From positions 9,175 through 37,263 of the forward strand of contig DGHE01000011.1 in NCBI GenBank assembly GCA_002392525.1: DNA of 28,089 nt. Reading direction: 5' to 3'. Below the pieces are notes generated by a model. It saw nothing but the letters and a program-made list of their open reading frames with translations. It had not been told where the DNA came from and made no database searches. This document shows, in pieces, positions 21,408-28,089 of the stretch (position 1 is its first letter; every line of letters begins with the position of its first letter). This DNA is from Bacteroidales bacterium UBA3856. Its GTDB lineage: Bacteria > Bacteroidota > Bacteroidia > Bacteroidales > UBA932. The translations under genes and the position numbers were made by a program.

Positions 21408-22958
21408 TTAATAATCGTTTTGCTTGAGGGTGCCTTCGCTGCGGTCGATCTCCGACTGCGGAATGGGCAGGTAGCGCTTGAGCGCGGAATAACCTTTGGC
21501 GCCCAGGACGGCATCGGCCTTGTCAAAGCGGACCAGGTCGAAGAAGCGGTGACCTTCCATCGCGAATTCCAGGCGATATTCATCCAGGAGGTTGTCCAGG
21601 GTGGCGGTTTTCTTGAGACTGGCGGGCAACTGGTCTACCGTGGTGGAGAAGGCGCGGGCCCGAACCATATTCAGGTAAATGTCTGCCTGAGCCTGCGAGC
21701 CGCCGGTGCGGACCAGCAGTTCCGAAGCGCGGAGAAGGGCCTCCGAGTAACGGTAGATGCGCAGGTTGTAGCGGAAGTTCAGTTCCGGGCTGCCGGTTCC
21801 GATATAGGCCGAATATCCGTCGGCCCGGCCCATATACTTCTTGTTGAACATCCCGGTATCTCCCATACGGGGGTTGTATTTCTCTCCGGGCAGGGCGTCG
21901 GTGTTGAAGTCCATAATGGAGGCGTCGCGACGCTGGTCTCCATCGGCATAGGCGGCCTTGAGGGCCTTGCTCACAGGACCAAAGCCATAGCCTTCCCGGG
22001 CAAAGCGCGTTCCCTTATAGGAATCCGGGCAGATGAACGTGGGATAGATGGTGCCACCGGGAGCGTATTCGTCTCCCCACTCGCGGTTCGAGGGATTGTC
22101 CGAGTAGTTGATCTCCCAGATGGATTCGCAGCACCATTCGCCGGACTCCTGCCAGATGTCGGCAAAGTCAGGCATCAGGGCGTAAATATCCGAGCCGATG
22201 ATATCCTGCAACTGCTTGAGCACGCTGCTGTAGCGGGAAGCATCTTTCTGGAGCATCACGACGTCGGCACGGAGCATATAGGCGGCGTAACGGTTTACGC
22301 GGCCCACCTGCGTAAGCGTAACGGCTTCGGGCAGGCGGTCCTCCGAGGTAACCCAGTCCAGGTCTTCGATAATCTTGTCGTAGACTTGGTCGGCCGTAAA
22401 CTGCGGAACGATGTAGGGGACGTCTTTTCCGTTCGGGTTCACGTTGTAGTAGGGAATGTTGCCCCAGAACTTCCACAGGATGTGATAGTAGAAGGCGCGG
22501 AGAAATCTGGCCTCGGCCACATAACGGTCCCGGTTTGCTTCCGAGATGCCTTCCACTTCGTCAATACGGTTTACCACGATGTTGCTGCGGTAGATGCCCC
22601 TGTAAATGGCCTCCCAAAGGGAAATGAGGCTCTGCTGCGGGGTGAGGCGGTATTTGAACATAAGCTGCAGATAGGGGCAGTCGGCTTCACCGCTGCCGCC
22701 CACCGCGTTGTAATCATCGGCCAGGATGTCCGAGATGAACTGGTAGGGATGATACTCGCCCTTGGGCGTGAAATCGCTGCGGCAGAAGTCCAGGGCGATG
22801 AGCGGGGCATAGGCCGACATCAGAGCCTTGGAGATGTCCGACTCTGTCTTATAGCTGTCCTCTTCCGGGATGATGGTAGTGGGCTCCACCTCCAGGAAGG
22901 AGGTAGTGCAGGAACCCAGCACGGCGAGAAGGGATAAAAGGATATATTTCGCTTTCAT
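21408..22958 (-). CDS. SusD-like nutrient-binding lipoprotein
   Basis: The 516-residue protein shows a lipoprotein signal (MKAKYILLSLLAVLGSC), the SusD/RagB start FLEVEPTTIIPEEDSYKTESDI, TPR-like helices with ARFLRAFYYHILWKFWGNIPY, and the family ending RYLPIPQSEIDRSEGTLKQNDY. SusD proteins form the lid over SusC and bind glycan at the outer-membrane surface. The SusC stop and an upstream ATG form TGATG (one-base overlap), so translation is coupled. The ATG at 22958 is preferred because it gives the better signal peptide; the one at 22967 would add three residues. Confidence 0.96.
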   Translation of the reverse strand: MKAKYILLSLLAVLGSCTTSFLEVEPTTIIPEEDSYKTESDISKALMSAYAPLIALDFCRSDFTPKGEYHPYQFISDILADDYNAVGGSGEADCPYLQLMFKYRLTPQQSLISLWEAIYRGIYRSNIVVNRIDEVEGISEANRDRYVAEARFLRAFYYHILWKFWGNIPYYNVNPNGKDVPYIVPQFTADQVYDKIIEDLDWVTSEDRLPEAVTLTQVGRVNRYAAYMLRADVVMLQKDASRYSSVLKQLQDIIGSDIYALMPDFADIWQESGEWCCESIWEINYSDNPSNREWGDEYAPGGTIYPTFICPDSYKGTRFAREGYGFGPVSKALKAAYADGDQRRDASIMDFNTDALPGEKYNPRMGDTGMFNKKYMGRADGYSAYIGTGSPELNFRYNLRIYRYSEALLRASELLVRTGGSQAQADIYLNMVRARAFSTTVDQLPASLKKTATLDNLLDEYRLEFAMEGHRFFDLVRFDKADAVLGAKGYSALKRYLPIPQSEIDRSEGTLKQNDY

Positions 22959-22966
22959 AGGATGCA

Positions 22967-25900
22967 TCAGAAGGTTAAGTTGATACCGGCCGATAAGGTG
23001 CGGGCCTGCGGATATACGCCCCTGTCGATTCCCAGGGAGGTGCCTCCGGAAGAGATTTCCGGATCCAGCCCGTGGTAGGGAGTGAGCGTGAAGAGGTTCT
23101 CGGCGTTCAGGTAGAAACGAAGTTTCGAGATGAACACGTGACGGGTGATATGCTCCGGCAGGGTGTATCCCAGGGTGAGATTCCTCAGGCGCAGGAACGA
23201 GCCGTCGTAGACCATCAGGTCCGAGCAGCGCCAGTTCTGGTTGGCGCCGCCGTCTGCGTCTCCGGTGAGGCGGGGCAGGCGGCTGGAGGTACCGGGACCA
23301 GTCCATCGGCCCAGCATATAGGACTGCATATTCACCTTCGGAAAGTCGGCACGGTAGGTGGCGTCGAAGATGTCGCAACCTACGGCGGCATAGAAGTTGG
23401 CGGAAAGGTCGAAGCCTTTCCAGGTGGCGGACAGATTGACGCCGAAGGTCCAGTCCGGCATACCCTTACCAATCATCACGCGGTCGTCGTCGTCGATGAC
23501 TCCGTCTCCGTTTACGTCCACGAACTTAACGTCGCCGGCCACGGCACTGGGCTGCAGGCGCTCGCCTCTTTCGTTGACATAGGCCATCGCTTCGATGTCG
23601 CTCTGGAAGATGCCGGCCGTCTTATAACCCCAGAAGAAGGGGAAGGGCTTGCCGTTTTCTCCTCGGGAGATGGTTCCCAGGGTACCCTGGACGGTGTCGT
23701 AGTTCTGATAGCCGGTCTCGTTACCCATTTTCAGGAGCACGTTCTTGTTGTAGGAGCCGTTGGCGCCAACGCTGTAACCAAAATCTCCCAGCTGCTGCTT
23801 CCAGATAAAGTCGAACTCGAAACCGGAGTTGCGCATATTACCCACGTTGCCCCAGGGAAGCGAATTGCCGATGTAGGAGGGCAGGGCCATCTTCATCAGC
23901 ATCCCGTTGGTACGCTTGTCGTAATAGTCCAGCGAAATGCTCAGCTGGTTTTTCAGGATACCCAGATCCAAACCGACGTTGAACTGGGAGGATTCCTCCC
24001 ACTTGAGGTCTGCATTGGAATAGGCGGTGGGGATGATACCGGGGGCGATGGCGGTGAAGTTGCCCACGCCCAGGAGGTAGCCGGCGATGCCACGCATCAT
24101 AGAGGTGTAGGCAAAGGAACCGATGTTCTGGTTACCGTTCACACCGTAACTCACGCGCAGTTTGGTGCGGTCCAGCCAGGAGGGACGGACGGAAGCCATA
24201 TAGGGTTCGTTCATAATGTTCCAGCCCAGGGAGACGGACGGGAAGTTGGCCCACTTGTTGGCCGGGGAAAAGTTTGAGGAACCGTCCCGGCGCAGGGTGA
24301 ATTCGGCCATATAACGCTCCTGGTAGTTGTAACTGAGACGGGCGAAATAGGAGGCCAGGCGGCTTTGGGGATCCGGCGACCCGCTTGCGCCGCGCTGGTT
24401 CGAGTCCTGGTCCGTAGCATCGATCCAGGGCTGGGAAGCATTGCGGATTTTGTAACTGGTGCCGCTTACATAGGCCGACCCGTGGGAATAGGCACTCTGG
24501 CCCAGCAGGGCCACAAAATGATGATTCTCTCCCAGCGTGAACGTATAGGACAGCGTGTTTTCCATCTGCCAGGAGAACCCCCGGCTCAGGGAAGACCAGA
24601 CCGTGGAACCGTCGTTCTGCTGATTGGAATTCATATAGTAGGGAAGGCTGTAGCCGTCGTCCTTGACAATGAGAAGGTCGGCTCCCACGGAGGACTTGAA
24701 CACCAGCCCGGGAATAATCTCCAATTCTGCATAGCCGCCGGCCACCAGTTTGTCCTGGATGTAGTCGTCAATGGGCATATGCAGGATGGAAAGCGGGTTG
24801 GGCATCATCGCGTATTGGTCTCCGGCGATGGAGAAAGGACGTCCCTCGGAATCCTTGATGGCATTGGGATGTTCGGCCAGCAGGGCTTCGGGATTCTCGG
24901 CATAGACCGGAAGCATCGGCGAGAGGGACATCGCAGAGCCCAGCACGGAACCCTGTTCGGAGTTGGCGCGGATGGACTTGGAGTTGTCGTGAGAATAGGT
25001 GATGTTGACTCCCAGGCGCAGACGCTTGAGGAAAGAACGGTCCTCGGCGTCGAAGACGGTGTAGTTGTTGTTGGCCCGCAGGGTGGCACGGCTGTAATTG
25101 GAGTGGTTGTAGTTACCGCCGATGATACCTTCCTGGTAGAAATAACTGCCGGAGATGAAGTAGTTCATCTTGGCGTTGCCGCCGGAGACGCTCAGCTGAT
25201 GGTCCAGCACGGGAGCATTCCGGTTAAAGACTTCATTCACCCAACTGGTGCCTTCCCCGAAGGAATAAGGGTCGGAATAGATGGGCATACGGCCGGCGTT
25301 GATTTCCATCTCGTTCATAATGAGCGCATAATCCGTAGCGTTCAGGACCGAGGGCATTCTCCAGGGGTTTTGGATGCCATAGGATGCATTGTAACTGAGC
25401 GTGCTCTTGCCCTCCGAGCCCTGACGGGTGGTGACCAGGATAACGCCGTTGGCGCCGCGGGCACCATAGATGGCGGCCGAGGCGGCGTCCTTGAGCACTT
25501 CTACCGATTCGATATCGGCCGGGTTGATGTATTCGATGCCGCCGGTGACGGGCATTCCGTCCACGATGTACAGCGGGTTGGAGTCGTTGATGGTACCGGT
25601 ACCGCGGATGCGTACGCGCGTTCCGCTGCCGGGCTGGCCGGAGGCCGGCGTGATGGTAACGCCGGAAACCATACCTTTCAATACATTATCGACACGCGTA
25701 GGCGCGATCCCCGCGAGTTGCTCTCCCTTCACACTGGAGATGGCGGCCGTCACGACGCTCTTTTTCTGGATGCCGTAACCGACGACCACCGATTCCTCCA
25801 AAAGAGAGATGTCCTCCTTCAGGGTCATCGCATAAATTGTCTCGTTCCCCAGGGACAGCCAGGCATCGGCATAGCCCAGGCAGGAAACCTTGAGGGCGCG

Positions 25901-26380
25901 GGTCGATTGCGGGACGGTAAGGGACCAGCGGCCGTCCTCATCCGTGATGTTGGCCGTCCCGGTTCCTTCCAGGAGGACGACAGCACCGATTACCGGCAGG
26001 CCGCTTTCGTCGATGACGGTACCGCTTACTGTCCGGTTCCCGCCCTTGGGCTTGGAGTCCCGCGCTTGAGGACGATAAACCTGGATTTGCTTGCCGTTGA
26101 TGGTCCACTTGATGTCCGTGCCCTCAAAGAGCCGGCTCAGGACTTCATTGACCGTCACTTCGGTCTCGTGGATGCTCACTTTCCGGGGAAGGTCTACATC
26201 CGTGCTTCGGACAAGCAGGCTGCCGTCAATCTTCTCGCACAGGATGTCAAGGACTTCCTTGACCGTCCCGTCACAGGAGACTGAAATCTCCGTGCTCCCT
26301 GCATCCTGGGCCCAGGCGGGTGCCAGGGACAGGAGGAGCCAGAATACGGCTGCCAGAATCTTTGTGGTTATTTTTTTCAT
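22967..26380 (-). CDS. SusC-like TonB-dependent transporter with STN signalling domain
   Basis: The 1137-residue protein has a signal peptide (to about 25). An STN domain (about 31-102, EISVSCDGTVKEVLDILCEK) is followed by a carboxypeptidase-regulatory-like domain (about 117-190), a plug (about 196-320, SVVVGYGIQKKSVVTAAISS and YIVDGMPV), and a 22-strand-type barrel ending SAGINLTF. SusC proteins import oligosaccharides across the outer membrane with TonB energy. The STN domain is the part that talks to a FecR anti-sigma factor, and such a gene lies immediately upstream (33 bp), so this is a trans-envelope signalling transporter. No promoter is visible in the 33 bp, so it is probably transcribed from the fecR promoter. 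Confidence 0.97.
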   Translation of the reverse strand: MKKITTKILAAVFWLLLSLAPAWAQDAGSTEISVSCDGTVKEVLDILCEKIDGSLLVRSTDVDLPRKVSIHETEVTVNEVLSRLFEGTDIKWTINGKQIQVYRPQARDSKPKGGNRTVSGTVIDESGLPVIGAVVLLEGTGTANITDEDGRWSLTVPQSTRALKVSCLGYADAWLSLGNETIYAMTLKEDISLLEESVVVGYGIQKKSVVTAAISSVKGEQLAGIAPTRVDNVLKGMVSGVTITPASGQPGSGTRVRIRGTGTINDSNPLYIVDGMPVTGGIEYINPADIESVEVLKDAASAAIYGARGANGVILVTTRQGSEGKSTLSYNASYGIQNPWRMPSVLNATDYALIMNEMEINAGRMPIYSDPYSFGEGTSWVNEVFNRNAPVLDHQLSVSGGNAKMNYFISGSYFYQEGIIGGNYNHSNYSRATLRANNNYTVFDAEDRSFLKRLRLGVNITYSHDNSKSIRANSEQGSVLGSAMSLSPMLPVYAENPEALLAEHPNAIKDSEGRPFSIAGDQYAMMPNPLSILHMPIDDYIQDKLVAGGYAELEIIPGLVFKSSVGADLLIVKDDGYSLPYYMNSNQQNDGSTVWSSLSRGFSWQMENTLSYTFTLGENHHFVALLGQSAYSHGSAYVSGTSYKIRNASQPWIDATDQDSNQRGASGSPDPQSRLASYFARLSYNYQERYMAEFTLRRDGSSNFSPANKWANFPSVSLGWNIMNEPYMASVRPSWLDRTKLRVSYGVNGNQNIGSFAYTSMMRGIAGYLLGVGNFTAIAPGIIPTAYSNADLKWEESSQFNVGLDLGILKNQLSISLDYYDKRTNGMLMKMALPSYIGNSLPWGNVGNMRNSGFEFDFIWKQQLGDFGYSVGANGSYNKNVLLKMGNETGYQNYDTVQGTLGTISRGENGKPFPFFWGYKTAGIFQSDIEAMAYVNERGERLQPSAVAGDVKFVDVNGDGVIDDDDRVMIGKGMPDWTFGVNLSATWKGFDLSANFYAAVGCDIFDATYRADFPKVNMQSYMLGRWTGPGTSSRLPRLTGDADGGANQNWRCSDLMVYDGSFLRLRNLTLGYTLPEHITRHVFISKLRFYLNAENLFTLTPYHGLDPEISSGGTSLGIDRGVYPQARTLSAGINLTF

Positions 26381-26413
26381 AGAATGGATAGAATGAATAG
26401 GATGGTGTGTGTG

Positions 26414-27394
26414 TTATTTTTTGTGGATTACGATCGAGTCTTCCTGCTTTTGCCACACGTACTTTTGGTCTACGTCTATGTAGGAGAGGATCTCATCGAT
26501 GGAAAGCCGGGACGAGATGATGCCGGTGAAGCGTTCTCCCTGGAAAAGGTCTTCGTTGTAGAGGAAGCGGACACCGTAGATTCGCTCTACGTAACTCAGA
26601 ATCTCGGGGATGGTTTTGTCGGTGAAAACAATTTTGCCACGGGTCCATTCCGAAACGGACAGATCTGCTTTTTCCATCCGGATTTTCCCGTCTTCCCGGG
26701 AGACGATGGCGCAGGTACCGGGACGGAGCGTTACTTCTCCGGAGGGGGAACTGAGCAACACGGAACCTTCCAGCAGAGACACGGAAATGGAGGCTTCGTC
26801 GGCATAACTGCGTACGTTGAAGACGGTTCCCTTAACCGTAACACAAGTGTTTCCTGCGTGGACACGGAACGGACGGGAGGCATCGGCGGCCACTTCGAAG
26901 AAGCACTCGCCTTCCATCTTCACGTCCCGGCCTTTCCGGCCGAAATCCCTCCCGAAACTCACGGAAGAAGCAGCGTTCACGAAGACACGCGTGCCGTCCG
27001 GGAGCAGGGTCTGGGTGCCGAATCCCTGCGTGGCAGAGATGGTGGTAACATCGGACTGGGCGATGAAACGCTCGGCATCCTGATACTTCTTTCCGTTGTA
27101 GATAGCCAGGCCGCAGGCAATGACGGCCGCGATGCTGGCGGCGACGGCAAAGGGTTTCCAGAACGGGAACACCCGGCGGCGGGGATTGATTTTCTCCTCC
27201 AGAATCCGGAAATCTTCCTCCCTGGTCTTTTCAAACGCCGGGATGAAGGCGGCCACGTAGGCTTCTTCCATCTGGGCAAAGCGGGTGGCAAATTCGGAAT
27301 CTGTATCTAAAAGGGTAAGGATTTCTTCTCTTTGCTGGTCCGTGAGCTGGTTGGCAAAGTAGGCGGCCAGCAGATTTTCTTGTGTTTCGGTCAT
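26414..27394 (-). CDS. FecR-type anti-sigma factor
   Basis: The 326-residue protein has an N-terminal cytoplasmic anti-sigma region, one transmembrane helix at about 82-97 (VAASIAAVIACGLAIY), a periplasmic FecR domain (TQTLLPDGTRVFVNAASSVSF, VKGTVFNVRSY) and a C-terminal DUF4974-like domain (IPEILSYVERIYGVRF). It should bind the ECF sigma factor and release it when SusC reports substrate through its STN domain. The ATG at 27394 is chosen; an in-frame TTG upstream would overlap the promoter repeats. It lies between the sigma gene and susC, the usual order. Confidence 0.95.
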   Translation of the reverse strand: MTETQENLLAAYFANQLTDQQREEILTLLDTDSEFATRFAQMEEAYVAAFIPAFEKTREEDFRILEEKINPRRRVFPFWKPFAVAASIAAVIACGLAIYNGKKYQDAERFIAQSDVTTISATQGFGTQTLLPDGTRVFVNAASSVSFGRDFGRKGRDVKMEGECFFEVAADASRPFRVHAGNTCVTVKGTVFNVRSYADEASISVSLLEGSVLLSSPSGEVTLRPGTCAIVSREDGKIRMEKADLSVSEWTRGKIVFTDKTIPEILSYVERIYGVRFLYNEDLFQGERFTGIISSRLSIDEILSYIDVDQKYVWQKQEDSIVIHKK

Positions 27395-27405
27395 AATACG
27401 CGCGT

Positions 27406-27446
27406 ACAATAGTATACAATAGTATTTCTGACCCTATATACACAAA
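27406..27446 (-). promoter_or_regulatory. putative fecR promoter with 10-bp tandem repeat
   Basis: On the plus strand ACAATAGTAT is repeated head to tail (27406-27415, 27416-27425). Read on the minus strand each unit contains TACTATTG, one mismatch from TAnnTTTG. A TTTG at 27443-27446 lies 18 bp before the first. This -33 candidate is part of the T run of the upstream terminator, so the two overlap. Confidence 0.35.
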
Positions 27447-27471
27447 AAACCGCCCTGGCGTTTAAGGCGGA
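27443..27471 (-). terminator. intrinsic terminator after the ECF sigma gene
   Basis: On the minus strand CCGCC and GGCGG (27466-27470, 27450-27454) pair around an 11-base loop and are followed by TTTTTTG. The plus strand is also T-rich beyond the stem, so it may work both ways. It lies 22 bp after the sigma stop codon and separates sigma from fecR. Confidence 0.7.
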
Positions 27472-27492
27472 TTGATTTTTTTTATTTATTTC

Positions 27493-28017
27493 TTATTTCT
27501 TCAGACTTTCGCGGATTTTATCCAGGGCGATTTTTAACTGCACCCGGACGGTGGAGGGAGAAATGCGCAGGCGCTCGGCTATCTCGGCCGTGTCCAGGCC
27601 TTCGCTGAAATGGAGATAAAAGACCTCGGAGCAGCGCTTCGGCAGCTGCAGGGCCAGCCCGGAAATTAACTTGACGATATCCTCAACCTCGTTTTCGTCG
27701 TAGAGGGCGACATCCGGCACACGTTCTAACAGCGAGAGCGAAATGCTTCCGGCACCCCGGCTGTCCCTCAAATAATTGTAGCAGGCATTGCGGACACCGG
27801 AAATCAAGTACGGGAGAGGCGGATACTTCAGTTGTGCCCGGCGCTCCCATACGCGCAGGAAGACGTCGTTGACCAGTTCGCGGGCTTTCTCGAAATCGTG
27901 AATATAACTCACCGCTAATCCGCAGAGGTATGAATAATAAACCTCATACAAGCTGCGGAAGCACTTGAGGTCTGAATGGACGATTCCCTGGACGGTCTGT
28001 GGAGTTATCTCCGGCAT
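27493..28017 (-). CDS. ECF RNA polymerase sigma factor
   Basis: The 174-residue protein has the sigma-70 region 2 pattern (DFEKARELVNDVFLRVWERR) and region 4 (LPKRCSEVFYLHFSEGLDT then AEIAERLRISPSTVRVQL), in the usual ECF length with no extra domains. It belongs to the sort paired with FecR in Bacteroidetes PULs and should direct transcription of the susC operon when freed. The ATG at 28017 is chosen over a TTG two codons upstream. It begins only 13 bp after the T run of the tRNA terminator, so its promoter is either cryptic or it depends on read-through from the tRNA transcript. Confidence 0.95.
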   Translation of the reverse strand: MPEITPQTVQGIVHSDLKCFRSLYEVYYSYLCGLAVSYIHDFEKARELVNDVFLRVWERRAQLKYPPLPYLISGVRNACYNYLRDSRGAGSISLSLLERVPDVALYDENEVEDIVKLISGLALQLPKRCSEVFYLHFSEGLDTAEIAERLRISPSTVRVQLKIALDKIRESLKK

Positions 28018-28030
28018 ACACAATTAAAAC

Positions 28031-28058
28031 AAAAAACCTCCCACATCGCTGCAGGAGG
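28031..28058 (-). terminator. intrinsic terminator of the tRNA gene
   Basis: On the minus strand CCTCC (28058-28054) pairs with GGAGG (28041-28037) around 12 bases and is followed by six T. It starts 5 bp after the tRNA 3' end. Confidence 0.65.
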
Positions 28059-28062
28059 CATT

Positions 28063-28089
28063 TGGCGGAGGGGACGAGATTCGAACTCG
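28063..28089 (-). tRNA. tRNA gene, 3' part only (probably tRNA-Ser)
   Basis: Read on the minus strand the edge gives CGAG-TTCGAAT-CTCG (T arm), then CCCCTCC (acceptor strand), G73 and an encoded CCA. The acceptor end implies a 5' strand GGAGGGG, and with G73 this fits tRNA-Ser best, but the anticodon is outside the window. Confidence 0.85.

Noticed and set aside
23072..26284. Long plus-strand open frames opposite susC, susD and the GH16/GH20 genes
   Set aside because: They are mirror frames of strong G+C-rich genes, rich in Gly, Val and His with no recognisable domains, and none has a promoter.

Overview
The window looks like a Bacteroidales chromosome (phylum Bacteroidota) of fairly high G+C. 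The evidence is a polysaccharide utilization locus (PUL) with SusC/SusD-like proteins, an ECF sigma factor with a FecR-type anti-sigma factor, an S46 dipeptidyl-peptidase, many SPII lipoproteins, and promoters of the Bacteroidetes TAnnTTTG type. I cannot fix the genus from sequence alone.

Layout. (1) Bases 1-264 hold the 3' end of an S46 peptidase gene. (2) Bases 265-1021 are a degenerate stretch with a 17-bp perfect hairpin, short direct repeats, an unrecognised 56-codon frame, and a second copy of the last 120 nt of the S46 gene. (3) On the minus strand from 9333 down to 1018 lie seven closely packed genes of mostly unknown function: a two-helix membrane protein, a lipoprotein, two membrane-anchored zinc-ribbon proteins, a 1273-residue secreted or membrane protein, another lipoprotein, and a membrane-anchored beta-propeller protein with an AraC-type DNA-binding end. 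(4) Bases 9477-12886 form an accessory island. Two direct copies of a 274-bp non-coding element, each ending in two large stem-loops, bracket a stand-alone AAA+ ATPase gene and a RhuM-family gene. A truncated inverted copy lies between the two genes. The ATPase promoter carries a tandem palindromic operator. (5) From 28017 down to 12897 on the minus strand runs a PUL: ECF sigma, FecR anti-sigma, SusC with an STN signalling domain, SusD, a surface glycan-binding lipoprotein, a GH16 enzyme, a 46-aa peptide, a fimbrillin-like lipoprotein, a 45-aa peptide, a 928-aa multimodular GH16 enzyme, and a GH20 hexosaminidase. (6) The right edge cuts a tRNA gene, probably tRNA-Ser, which has its own terminator.

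How the PUL should work, by family knowledge. Surface GH16 enzymes cut a beta-linked polymer, SusD and the glycan-binding lipoproteins hold fragments, SusC imports them with TonB energy, and GH20 removes terminal N-acetylhexosamine. Ligand-bound SusC signals through its STN domain to FecR, which frees the sigma factor. GH16 plus GH20, with no beta-glucosidase in the window, points more to a LacNAc-containing host glycan than to laminarin. This is inference.

Most unusual observations: the 274-bp paired-hairpin element and the two-gene cassette it brackets; the uncharacterised seven-gene zinc-ribbon operon; and two related micro-proteins of 45-46 aa placed directly before the two fimbrillin-like surface proteins.
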